Part shown: positions 53,203-63,185 of the stretch, piece after piece
Position numbering within the stretch: the stretch's first letter is position 1
Layout of the letters: the number at the start of each line of letters is the position of its first letter
Assembly (NCBI GenBank): GCA_031259945.1
Contig: JAIRKU010000022.1
Span: 1 to 64,000, forward strand
Origin: Mycoplasmataceae bacterium
Lineage (GTDB): Bacteria; Bacillota_I; Bacilli_A; Mycoplasmatales; Mycoplasmoidaceae
Reading direction: 5' to 3'
DNA length: 64,000 bases
Notes under the pieces: model-generated
The model's input: only the letters and a program-made list of their open reading frames with translations
Told to the model about the DNA's origin: nothing
Databases searched by the model: none
Translations under genes and position numbers: made by a program

Positions 53203-53628
53203 ATGCAATGATATTTTTATATAGGATTAATAGCCTCAATAGCAATTTCTATTTTTGCATTACCGCAATTAATAAATATTATTAAAACTAAGAATACAGC
53301 TTTTATTAATATTCCTATGTATGTTATTTATTTAATTGGTTCATTTTGTTTTTTAGTTGGGGGTATTTTAATGGTGGCAAATCATCACGATTCAATTACA
53401 AAGCGTTTATCATCAGGACTGCCATTAATTATTGCCCAATCTATTTGCGGTATCATATCATCAATAATTTTTATTAAAAAGATGAAAAATTATTGTGCAG
53501 CTAAAAGAGCCAAAATAAGTGAATTATTATATTGTCAGCAACTTAAAAAAAATAGTGATCAGAAGAAGCAACTTTACAATCGTATATCTGTATCTAAATC
53601 TAATAAAAAGAAAGATATGAAGGTATAA
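53203..53628 (+). CDS. PQ-loop/SemiSWEET-like three-helix membrane protein 1
   Basis: A 141-residue protein with three membrane segments. The first ends in ALPQLINIIKTKNT, the PQ motif of SemiSWEET/PQ-loop transporters. The tail is basic, with AKRAKISELLYCQQLKK. It closely resembles its neighbour at 53632-53994 in helix order, KTKNT block, PMYVI and tail. It lies 5 bp after pstB and 3 bp before the second copy. SemiSWEETs dimerise to carry small sugars; here the context suggests a phosphate-linked or regulatory role, which is inference. Confidence 0.75.
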
Positions 53629-53631
53629 ATT

Positions 53632-53994
53632 ATGGATATTACAATAATTATGATTGTAGGAGCTGTATTTATTGGTATTTTTGCTTTACCTAATTTAATT
53701 TATGTCATTAAAACCAAAAATACTAATAGTGTAAATTTACCTATGTACATTATTTTTATATTTGCTTGTTCAATGTTTTCTATTTATGGGTTAGGTATGA
53801 TTTTAGATCATTCTTTAAAAGATGGACTTGCTAGCGGGCTACCTTTAATGATTTCCAACTTATTTTGTGTTTGCACAGCAGCTTTTACTTTATTTATGAA
53901 ATGTCGAAATATGATACGCGCTAAAAGGGCCGGATTGACTGAATTAGAATATTGAGATCTTAAGCAACAGAAGGCTAAAAGGAGTACGAAATAA
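53632..53994 (+). CDS. PQ-loop/SemiSWEET-like three-helix membrane protein 2
   Basis: A 120-residue paralog of the preceding protein: three membrane segments, ALPNLIYVIKTKNT (PN instead of PQ), LPMYII, then GLASGLPLMISNLF and the tail AKRAGLTELEYWDLKQQK. The two may form a heterodimer, each giving one three-helix bundle as in SemiSWEET dimers. The stop overlaps the phoU start (TAATG), tying it to the phosphate operon. A TGA in the tail is Trp. Confidence 0.75.
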
Positions 53995-54680
53995 TGAATT
54001 ACGAAATAATGAAACAATCAGAACGCGAATTACAAGTAGAATTTTTGAAATTTTATGATCATGTGTATAAAACATGACAATTTATATATAAAGGTGTAAA
54101 GAATAAAAATATTAATTCATCTGAAGTAGAAGAGATTTATCGTATGGAAGATTTATCTAATCACTTTGAAGCTAAAATTCAAGACGATTGTATATGATCC
54201 ATTTCTAAAAATGAACCAATGGCAAACCATCTTCGTTATATTATTGCTATTTTAAACTCCATTAAAGATTTAGAACGTATGGCCGATTATGGCGTAAGTG
54301 CTATTCGTTTTTTCGCTAACAATAAAATTACGAATGATATTCGTAATTTAGTTATTGAAATTTTAAAGGGAGCTTTAAATGGTATGTTAAAAGTATTTAA
54401 CTCTCTTAAAGTAAAGCCGGCAATTGACACTTACAAAATTTGTCAACATGCTCATGTAGCCTTTAAGAACAATTACAATAAGATGGTAGAAAAATTGTCT
54501 GGTATATTAAAAGACCATACTGCTGAACAAATTGAACGTTTGTTTCATGGGGCCATCATCATTATTAAGCATATTGAACGCCTTATGGACCACGTGGCTA
54601 ATATTGCTGAGAATTTTGTGTTTATTAAGCAACCAGATTTATTTTTCTCTAAACATAGTAAACAAATAGATAAGGCGTAG
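53994..54680 (+). CDS. phoU: PhoU-type phosphate transport regulator
   Basis: A 228-residue helical protein. The repeat signature HLRYIIAILNSIKDLERMADYG (in parts RYIIAILNSI and DLERMADYG) and the second-half HIERLMDHVANIAENFVF match PhoU's two E/D-x-x-x-D metal-binding repeats. It restrains the Pst system when phosphate is plentiful; no PhoR-PhoB pair is seen, so it likely acts directly on the transporter. ATG at 53994 overlaps the previous stop; a second ATG at 54009 is possible. Confidence 0.9.
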
Positions 54681-54681
54681 A

Positions 54682-55695
54682 ATGTCTAAACCAAAGTTAA
54701 CTTATCAAAATAGTGGCGTGAACATTCATGAAGGATATAAGGAAGTTCAATTAATAAAAAAAATCGCTAAGTCCACTTATAATGAAAATGTTTTAAATAA
54801 TTTAGGTTCATTTGCTGGAATGTTTGAGATTTCTAAAAAAATGAGAAATCCTATTTTAGTTTCTGGAACAGATGGCGTAGGAACTAAAATTGCAATAGCT
54901 TGTAGTAAGAAAAAATATGATACTGTTGGGATTGATTGTGTAGCAATGTGCGTCAACGATGTTTTATGCCATGGCGCCAAACCGTTATTTTTTTTAGATT
55001 ATATTGCATGTGGCAAATTAGATGCTCATGTAGCTGCAGAATTAGTTAAAGGAGTTGCTAATGGTTGTCGCCAATCAGGAAGCGCTTTAATTGGTGGAGA
55101 AACGGCCGAAATGCCAGGTTTTTATAAACCGGGAGATTATGATTTGGCTGGATTTTCAGTCGGGGTAGTAGAAAAGAATAAAATTGTTAATGGTACAAAT
55201 ATTAAAATAGGTGATTGTTTAATAGGTTTAGCATCAAGTGGTTGTCATTCTAATGGATTCTCACTTATACGTAACGTTTTTAAAAGTTTAGATGAGAAAT
55301 TTGAAAATAAACCAATTTGAAAAACATTACTAGAGCCTACCAAAATTTATGTTGACTCCATTCTAAAATTAATGAAGCATGTACAAGTCAAAGGTATGGC
55401 GCACATAACAGGCGGAGGCTTCATAGAAAATGTTCCTCGTATGTTAAAAAAACCAGGATTACAAATAGTAATTAATAAAAATAGTTATCCACTTCCTAAA
55501 ATTTTTAAATTAATTAATAATCGAGGCGTAGATTTAAAACACATGTATAACACTTTTAATATGGGAATAGGCTTTGTAGTGTGTGTAGATAAAAAAGATG
55601 TTACAAAAACAATCAAGATATTAAAAAGTTGCAATGAGCAGGCATATGAAATAGGTTATATTACCAAAGGAAAGGAACCAATTTGTTTAAGATAG
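54682..55695 (+). CDS. purM: Phosphoribosylformylglycinamidine cyclo-ligase (AIR synthetase)
   Basis: A 337-residue ATP-dependent enzyme for the fifth step of purine synthesis. VSGTDGVGTKIAIA near residue 60, GGETAEMPGFY and MAHITGGGFIENVPR are family motifs; length is normal. It starts 1 bp after the phoU stop, so it shares the phosphate operon transcript. Other purine genes between it and purB are not nearby. Mollicutes rarely keep this pathway. Confidence 0.93.
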
Positions 55696-56264
55696 CGGTT
55701 TTAGTTAGTGGTAATGGTAGTAATCTACAATCAATTATTGATGCGATTAACAAACAACAAATAAAAGCACAAATATCATTTATTGTTTCATCAAATCCTA
55801 AAGCATATGCACTCCAACGTGCTAAAAATCACCATATAAAATCATTTGTGGTTGCTAGAAATAAATGTTTAAATTCAAGTGATAAAATATTGGAATTATT
55901 GCTACAAGACAAAGTGGATTTAGTAGTTTTAGCCGGATATCTAAATATCTTAGAAGGTAAAATATTACAAGTTTATAAGAAGAGAATAATCAATATTCAT
56001 CCAGCTTTGTTACCAAAATATGGTGGAGTAGGTATGTATGGTTATCATGTTCATGATGCTGTTATTAAGAATAAAGAAAAAGAATCTGGGTGTACTGTTC
56101 ACTATGTGGATAAAGAAATAGATAAAGGCGAAGTAATATTACAATCTAAAGTTGTTGTACGAAAGAATGATACGCCTCAAACTCTAGCTAAAAGGATATT
56201 AGAGGAAGAACATAAAATATTACCCAAAGCAATTAATAAAATAAAACTTCAAATAGAGGGTTAA
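55683..56264 (+). CDS. purN: Phosphoribosylglycinamide formyltransferase
   Basis: A 193-residue enzyme transferring a formyl group from 10-formyl-THF to GAR, the third purine step. LVSGNGSNLQSIID opens the protein, NIHPALLPKYGG carries the catalytic Asn and His, and HYVDKEIDKG the catalytic Asp. The start is TTG at 55683, supported by an AAAGGAAAGG ribosome site about 10 bases upstream; it overlaps purM by 13 bp. The folate cyclo-ligase at 28292 may support its cofactor pool. Confidence 0.92.
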   Translation: MFKIAVLVSGNGSNLQSIIDAINKQQIKAQISFIVSSNPKAYALQRAKNHHIKSFVVARNKCLNSSDKILELLLQDKVDLVVLAGYLNILEGKILQVYKKRIINIHPALLPKYGGVGMYGYHVHDAVIKNKEKESGCTVHYVDKEIDKGEVILQSKVVVRKNDTPQTLAKRILEEEHKILPKAINKIKLQIEG

Positions 56265-56358
56265 ATTATTATTTAATCTGAATGCCTAAATTAATTTGGA
56301 TTTACAATTGAGGGATTCGCCATCCCGTTTTAATACGTACAACTTATTTTGTAAAATA

Positions 56359-56385
56359 TTAGCACTTTAATATATGGATTGCTAA
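56359..56385 (+). promoter_or_regulatory. CIRCE-like HrcA operator upstream of dnaJ
   Basis: TTAGCACTT-N9-GATTGCTAA matches the CIRCE consensus TTAGCACTC-N9-GAGTGCTAA with two mismatches, one in each arm, and exact spacing. A -10 box TATAAT follows at 56395-56400. It predicts HrcA control of dnaJ-grpE as a heat-shock operon. Confidence 0.8.
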
Positions 56386-56394
56386 TTTTTATTA

Positions 56395-56400
56395 TATAAT
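56395..56400 (+). promoter_or_regulatory. -10 box of dnaJ operon
   Basis: TATAAT ten bases after the CIRCE element and ten bases before the dnaJ ATG, leaving almost no leader. The operator would sit between the -35 and -10 positions. Confidence 0.6.
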
Positions 56401-56410
56401 CCTTCGCACT

Positions 56411-57592
56411 ATGGCCACCAAACGAGATTATTATGAAATTTTAGGTATTAGCAAACAGGCAACTCAAGATGAAGTTAAAAGATCATTTCGACGTTTGGCG
56501 ATGCAATATCATCCAGACCGTAACAAAGCTCCAGATGCCGAACAAAAATTTAAAGAAATAAATGAGGCATATGAAGTATTAAGTGACACTAAACGTCGCC
56601 AAACCTATGATCAATTTGGTCATGAAGGCTTGAACCAACAGGGCTGAACAGGTGGTAGCAATCCCTTTGACATTTTTAATGATATGTTTGGCGGGTCAGG
56701 TGGAGTCAAATTCTCTTTTGGTGGAAATGGAGGAGGGTTTGAAGATATATTTGGTCAAATGTTTGGTGGTGGTAGACGTCGTTCTAGTAATAGAAGACAA
56801 AACCAGCAAATTTATGATTTAGATATTGATGCTAATTTAACTATAAGTTTTTTGGAAAGCATTTTAGGAGTACAACGTAAAGTAAAAATTAATGTTAAAA
56901 GACAATGCCCGCACTGTAACGGAACTGGAGCTGAAACACCCAATGATATTAAAACATGTCCGAAATGTCGCGGCACTGGTGTAATTACAACAAGGCAACG
57001 GACTATTTTAGGTATTATGGAATCTCAAGAATATTGTCCAGATTGCCGAGGGACAGGAAAAATTATTACTAAAGTTTGTTCACAATGTAATGGGCGCAAA
57101 TATATTGAAAAAGAAGAAACTATCGATTTAGATATTAAATCAGGAGTTGTGAACGGTTCTATTTTACAATATTCACAAAAAGGTAATTCATGAAACGGCA
57201 CCATTGGTAATTTAAATCTCAATATTTATGTCCAACCATCTAAAATATTTCAACGTAAAGATAAGACCATTTATGCTAATGTTTTGGTTGACCCAGTTGA
57301 TGCCATTACTGGAGCGAGGATTAAAATCCCAACGCCATATGGCATCAAAGAAATTGATATGAAACCAAATACTGCAAATAATGAAGAAATCAATGTAAGC
57401 GGGTATGGTATTAAGAATATTAAACATAAAATGTTTGGTGGGAATGCCAATGGCGATTTGATAGTAACAATTGTTTATGCTAGACCCAAAAAATATTCCA
57501 AATTAGAAATTGAAAAAATGAAATCAATTAATAATAATAAAAACCCAGACGTGGAAGAATTTGAAAGAATTGTAAGTAAGGAGTTAAATTAA
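56411..57592 (+). CDS. dnaJ: Chaperone DnaJ
   Basis: A 393-residue co-chaperone that stimulates DnaK. J domain residues 5-68 with the HPD tripeptide; Gly/Phe-rich region 80-120; then four zinc-binding repeats [24 protein letters not shown] and CSQCNGRK (the last diverged). Controlled by a CIRCE-like operator. dnaK and hrcA are not in the window. grpE follows after 1 bp. Confidence 0.95.
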
Positions 57593-57593
57593 T

Positions 57594-58268
57594 ATGTCAA
57601 AACATAATCATAAAACACAACCTGATGATATTAAAGAATCAAAAGTTGATGAAAATCATAAAGTTGAAGTCAATAATGAACAACCTAATGAGGTGAAAGC
57701 AACTGAAGTTGATAAACTTGAACAAGCAATAAACGAAATTAAAAAATTACAAGAACTTGTTCAAACAAAAGATGATCATATTAATAAATTACAGGAAGAA
57801 ATTAACAAAATCAATCATGACTATATTACTAAAATAACTGAAAAAACAAATGAAGCTAATGCCACTTTAAAAGCTAAAATTGATGAATTAACAAATAAAG
57901 CGAATCAAGAATTAACCATTCACAAAAAATATGCTTTAGAAAAACAAGCTACTGCACTGATTGATATCATTAATCAATTTTCTCTAGCATTAGATTACAA
58001 ACCATCTGATCCTAACATTGCTAAATATCAATCAGGGTTTCAAATGTTTTTAGTTATGTTTAAAAATTTATTGGTGGAATTAGGAATTAATGAAATTCCT
58101 GTTAATATTGGAGATGAATTTAACCCAGAAATCATGGAATGCATTGAATTTGTTCATTCAAACGAGTTATCTGATAACAAAGTCGCTAGAATAATTACAA
58201 AAGGTTACAAACTGCACGATCGTTTAATTAAACCAATCGCAGTTAACATAGTCCGTAAAAAAAGTTAA
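57594..58268 (+). CDS. grpE: Nucleotide exchange factor GrpE
   Basis: A 224-residue protein. The N-terminal 110 residues are acidic then a long coiled coil; the C-terminal half has YQSGFQMFLVMFKNLLVELG, NPEIMECIEFV and TKGYKLHDRLIKPIAV, the GrpE head domain that opens DnaK's nucleotide cleft. It starts 1 bp after dnaJ, an order (dnaJ-grpE without dnaK) different from the usual hrcA-grpE-dnaK-dnaJ. Confidence 0.92.
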   Translation: MSKHNHKTQPDDIKESKVDENHKVEVNNEQPNEVKATEVDKLEQAINEIKKLQELVQTKDDHINKLQEEINKINHDYITKITEKTNEANATLKAKIDELTNKANQELTIHKKYALEKQATALIDIINQFSLALDYKPSDPNIAKYQSGFQMFLVMFKNLLVELGINEIPVNIGDEFNPEIMECIEFVHSNELSDNKVARIITKGYKLHDRLIKPIAVNIVRKKS

Positions 58269-58329
58269 TACCTATATATTGTCGTTGTTAGGGATATCAA
58301 TAGTTAAATTATCAAAGTAGTAAGCGCCA

Positions 58330-59419
58330 CTAATTCATGTACCATCATTCATTTGGTTTCTTTGATAAATCAGGAATTACATCAAATTGTTGTAATGGAT
58401 CATAATGCCCATATCCATAAAAATCTTCGTCTGCATCTCAACGTGAACCAAAACATTTAACTACTGCATTTGGTTCATCTTGACCAGTATTGGCTTGAAC
58501 ATATTTTCAATTAACTTCGTTTCGCATACCATTGTAATACAAACCTTTAGTAGGAGCGATTCCATATGGATAAGGGTTTAATCCTTTAGTGGTATCACTA
58601 AAAGTTACATTTTTAAAACTATAAACTCATTCCTTGCCTCAATATCCGTGGTAATGAAAATCATATGTACCCCCCCCCGCTTCCATCGAAAGTGCCAGTG
58701 AAATCATCAACAGGTGATCAAAATGCATAAACCGGTCTTTCATAGATAACATGAGAATATAAATCGTAATGGTATTGGCGATCATCGTTATTCTTTGTTC
58801 AAGTAACTTTTGTTTGAAGCGTTCAATGGCGGCTACCACCAAATATGTAATGTCCATCTTTATCAAACCTACCATAATACCCATTGTCTGCTATATAGCG
58901 TCCGGTTGCTGCGGTAGTATCTGTTGTTTGGTATACATTATGAGTAGATGTCGCATTGGGATCTATAACCGCATTCGTAAAATCAGTGCTGGTATTAGTT
59001 CTTGTTACATCGGTATTTTTGAAAAAATCTACAGCTGTAGCTGGTTGTATGACAGTAACTGCATGCGGTTTATATGAGTTACTTGAATAATCATATTCAT
59101 TCATCGGAGCAGAAAAAATACCACCATATCTACCGTGATATAAGATTGCATCAGCATCAAACATTTGAGCAATGGTTCAATCAGCAGCGACTTTGTTTGG
59201 ATCATTTAAATAATCTTGACTTATTTTTTTTAATTCATCATTTGTTGTAACGGTTTGCGCAGGATCCGGTTGAATGATCGAACTATAGCTTGTATTGTCG
59301 TCGGCATAGGTTATGATACTGTCAGAAGAAGAACAACTAGTTAATAGTATTGTGTACACTAAAATTGGAGGAGTGATGACAAAAAGTATCGCAGGTGTGA
59401 ATAATTTATTTATTTTCAT
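58330..59419 (-). pseudogene. Lipoprotein gene interrupted by frameshift in a G9 tract (probably phase-variable)
   Basis: Starts at ATG 59419 with a signal segment and lipobox LLTSC (Cys29). The frame is open (with TGA-Trp) to a run of nine G (58678-58670), reading ...FDGSGGG. There it drops to a wrong frame that ends after about 18 residues. The frame one base away continues sensibly with TYDFHYHGYWGKEWVYSF to a TAG at 58330-58332. Removing one G (or adding two) would restore a 362-residue protein. The product, rich in Tyr, Asp and Trp, is a surface lipoprotein of unknown function. A slippage switch is the simplest reading; assembly error is possible. Confidence 0.8.
58670..58678. repeat. 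G9 (C9 on plus strand) homopolymer in lipoprotein coding frame
   Basis: Nine C on the plus strand. It marks the exact point where the lipoprotein frame is lost. Such poly-G tracts are classic slipped-strand switches; the count seen puts this copy OFF. Confidence 0.9.
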
Positions 59420-59436
59420 AATACAAAATTATATGT

Positions 59437-60303
59437 TTATTTGCGATAGTTGGTCCATGTTTTTGTTTTTAATATCTCGATTTCTTCTTTATATAGTGGT
59501 TTATTTTTCCATCATGGTGTCTCTAAAATTTTAGGAATACCAATTAATCTTTTATCATAAACATATTTTAATAATGTTTCAAAACCAATGGTACCATAAC
59601 CAATATTTTCGTGACGATCCTTGCTTGCACCCTTTTTATTTTTAGAATCATTAAGATGAATAACTTTTAAATATTTTAATCCAATAATTTCGTCAAAATT
59701 TTTTAAAATTTGATCAATATCTTTATCATCATATCCAGCATCATTGATGTGGCAAGTATCCAAACAAACACCGATGAGATGTTTATTTTCAACTAGATTA
59801 ATTATTTGTTTTAACTCTGCAAAGTTTTTACCTATCTCTGAACCTTTGCCAGACATAGTTTCTAAACAAATAGTTACATTTTGATTTATTAAATTAATTT
59901 TATTAATGGCTTTACCAATATTTTGAATCGCCTTTTCACGGTTAATCCCAACTGTATTGCCGGGATGTAAAACTAAGTAACGACACCCAATTTCTTTAGT
60001 ACGATAAACTTCCGTTTTTAAAATATGGATGGCAATGGCATGTCTTTGTTTATCATCGACTGCTAAGTTAATGATGTAAGGAGCATGCACTACAAGATTT
60101 TTAATGTCCATCTGATGGTCTTTCAAATATTGACGAAACTCAGTTATTTTTAATTTGTCTATTGGAGTGCGGATTGAATTTTGTGGTGCACCAGTATAAA
60201 ACATAAAAGTATTAGCGCCAAAACTAACTGCTAGTTGTGCACTACCTAATAAATAATCGGGTTTAGTCATACTAACATGGCTACCCAATATAATATCTTT
60301 CAT
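59437..60303 (-). CDS. nfo: Endonuclease IV
   Basis: A 288-residue AP endonuclease for base excision repair. GSHVSM, FMFYTGAPQNS, VHAPYIINLA, VLHPGN, ICLETMSGKGSEIG, GVCLDTCHINDAGYD and HLNDSKNKKG with DRHENIGYG are the ordered zinc-site motifs of the family. TGA-Trp residues follow in the tail, beyond the standard-code stop. Its ATG overlaps the purB stop (TAATG). Functions with the AlkA-like glycosylase encoded nearby. Confidence 0.95.
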
Positions 60304-61595
60304 TAAATTCCTACTTTTTTATAGATGTAATCAATTTTTTTAAAATAATAATTTAAATCAAAGCAATTGTTTATTTCCTTTGAACTAAGTTTGTTGATTA
60401 TTAATTTATTTTTTAATAATAATTCTTTGAAAGGGATAGCATTATTATAAGCTTGCATCGCGATGGGCTGAATTGCATCATAAGCTAATTCGCGACTATA
60501 ACCTTTACTAATTAATTTATTCATAACTCTTTGAGCAAAAATCACTCCATATGTTAAATTGATATTTCTTAACATTTGTTCTGGATAAATAACTAAGTTA
60601 TTTAAAACGTTAGTATAACGATTTAACATATAGTCCAACAAAATTGTTGCATCTGGCAAAATGATTCTTTCACTTGATGAATGAGAGATATCTCGCTCAT
60701 GTCAAAGTGATATATTTTCATAACTAGTTAGCATATATCCTCTCAGGACACGTGCGCAGCCACACATATTTTCGCTAGCAATAGGATTACGCTTATGCGG
60801 CATTGCTGAAGAACCCTTTTGTCCTTTAGCAAACATTTCTTCAACCTCATGGATTTCTGTACGTTGCAAATGACGAATTTCCGTAGCGATTTTTTCAATC
60901 GTTGCTCCTATTAAAGCTAATGTAGCAAAATATTCAGCATAAACATCACGCTGGATAACTTGTGTTGCAACATTAGCCTCGCCTATGTCTAATTTTTTAC
61001 AAACATATTGTTGAATGAAAGGATCAATATTAGCAAAATTACCTACTGCGCCTGATAACTTTCCTATTTCAATATTATTTCTGGCATTCTTAAATCTTTG
61101 AACATTACGTTGCATCTCATCATATCAAAGCGCTCATTTTAAACCAAAACTAGTAACATCAGCATGAATACCGTGAGTCCTACCAATGCATGGGGTATTT
61201 TTATATTTAATAGCTTTATCTTTTAAAACTCTTGTGAATTTGGTTAAGTCGTCAAAAATGATATTATTGGCTTGTTTCACTAGATAAGCATTTGCTGTAT
61301 CAACTACATCAGTAGAAGTCAAGCCATAATGAACTCATTGTTTTTCCTTGCCAAGTGATTCGCTAACATTACGTGTAAAAGCGATAACATCGTGATGAGT
61401 TACTTTTTCTATTTCATTGATACGATTAACATTAAATTTAGCCTTTTGGCGAATAAGATTTACATCTTTAATAGGAATAACGCCTAATTTATTTCATGCT
61501 TCGCAAGAAAAGATTTCAATTTTTAGGTAGGTATTGAATCTATTCAATATGGTTCAAATTTTACTCATTTCATCGCGTGAATAACGTTCAATCAT
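60303..61595 (-). CDS. purB: Adenylosuccinate lyase
   Basis: A 430-residue enzyme that removes fumarate in AMP formation from IMP, and in de novo purine synthesis. GRTHGIHA, the signature [10 protein letters not shown] and [13 protein letters not shown] are present; length normal. An AAAAGGAC ribosome site lies close to the ATG, with a -10 TATAAT at 61621-61616 on the minus strand. With PurM and PurN in this window it hints at partial or complete purine synthesis. Confidence 0.95.
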
Positions 61596-61625
61596 AATGT
61601 CCTTTTTAGGGATTAATTATAGGTA

Positions 61626-61631
61626 TATAAT
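61626..61631 (+). promoter_or_regulatory. -10 box of AlkA-like gene
   Basis: TATAAT six bases before the ATG at 61638; a leaderless message is implied. The divergent purB -10 lies 5 bp away on the other strand. Confidence 0.55.
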
Positions 61632-61637
61632 TTGAGC

Positions 61638-62255
61638 ATGAAGAAGTTCTTTGCTTATAAAACTATTCCTCAAGAACAAATCAATGAATTACTTAAAATA
61701 CAACCAAAATTAATTAACTTTTTAGACTGATCTAAACCTTTCACTGTTCGTATTATGCATAACCATTATCATTGTTTTATTCATTCAGTAATCAGTCAAC
61801 AATTAGCTAGTGCAGCAGTTGATTCCATTTGGAATAAGTTAATATTCAATTTTCCTAATTTAACTCCTAAAGCTATCTCTCGCGCCTCAACCGAACAATT
61901 AAATGCTATAGGTTTATCGCCACAAAAAATTTCATTAATTAAGAAAATTTCGTTAGATATTTTAGACAAAAAACTTAATTTTAAGAAAATGGAAAAATTA
62001 AAAAGTGAACAAATTTATGATATTTTAACAAAGTATAAATATCTTGGAAATTGAACAGTATCAATGATTTTAATGTTTACTTATTTTCGTAACGACATAC
62101 TTCCCTTTAGTGATTTTGGTATACGCAAAGGTTTAAGCAAACTGTATGATAAAAATGAATTCAGTGACAAATTTATTTCAGATTTAAAACATCAATTAGG
62201 TCAATATGCTACATTATTTAGTTTTTGCTTATGGAGAATTAATCAAAATGTTTAA
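61638..62255 (+). CDS. DNA-3-methyladenine glycosylase II-like (HhH-GPD)
   Basis: A 205-residue base-excision glycosylase. The helix-hairpin-helix region (EQIYDILTKYKYLGNWTVSM in parts: LTKYKYLGNWT) precedes LPFSDFGIRKGL, which contains the catalytic Asp of HhH-GPD enzymes. SVISQQLASAAVD at residue 52 matches the AlkA N-terminal motif IxxQQxS. It removes alkylated purines; nfo next door would cut the resulting AP site. No iron-sulfur Cys cluster, which excludes Nth/MutY. Confidence 0.85.
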
Positions 62256-62261
62256 TTGATT

Positions 62262-63185
62262 TTATGCTTTGATAATTTTACGATTTAGATAATTTAATAC
62301 ACCAGCATCACTCTTAAAATTAAATACAAGCTTATAGGCATGTAATTCTTGGTAACGATCAATATTTAATTTGGAATATTCACTTTGCGTATATTTTTTT
62401 TCACCGACTAGTGGATGATTAATAAAGGCCATATGAGCGCGAATTTGATGCGTTTTGCCTGTAATTAATTTTATTTCTATTAAACTAGTATTTTTATCAT
62501 GCGAAAGAATGCGATATTCGGTAATGATTTGTTGCGAATTTTTATTAATCGGCTTATTAGAAATTTTCACAATTTTAGTTTTCATATTACGGGTTAAGTA
62601 ATCTTTTAGAACGCCGTTTTTGGGATCAATAATGCCATACACACGACAAATATAATATTTATCTATTTCGTGTAGCTTAATTTTTGCATTAAGAATCCTC
62701 AACGCTTTAGCATTCTTAGCGGCTAAGACTAAGCCTGTAGTATTGCGATCTATACGATGAACTAAAGCTGGTGCAAAATTACTCTCTATTAAATAATCTC
62801 ATTCATGTTTGTTATACAAATAATGTTTAATTCGATTAATTAATGTATCTGTTTTATTTGATTCGTCTTCATGTACTACTAAGCCTTTTGGTTTATTAAC
62901 AACTAAAATATTATTGTCTTCATAAACGACACTAAGTTTATCAGGGGCTAACAGAAAATCTTTAATGCTTTCTTTTTTTGAAAGTAGTTCATCATTTATG
63001 TAAACATATACTTTGTCATCCATTCGCAAGCGATAATTGGGAAGAATTTTTTTATTGTTGACTTTAATTCTTTTGGTGCGCAAGTAGCGATAAATTAAAC
63101 TTAAAGTAATTTTGGGATACGTTTTTTTTAAAAAATTATCAATACGCTGATCAACGTCATTTTTATTAATTATGATTGTTTGCAT
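62262..63185 (-). CDS. RluA-family pseudouridine synthase
   Basis: A 307-residue enzyme isomerising uridine in rRNA. An N-terminal S4-like RNA-binding part (residues 1-70: DQRIDNFLKKTYPK, KRIKVNNKK) precedes VVNKPKGLVVHED and the catalytic Asp motif HRIDRNTTGL, then GKTHQIRAHM. Best match is RluD/RluC type; which site is modified is unclear. Overlaps the SpoU methyltransferase gene by 16 bp. Confidence 0.92.
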
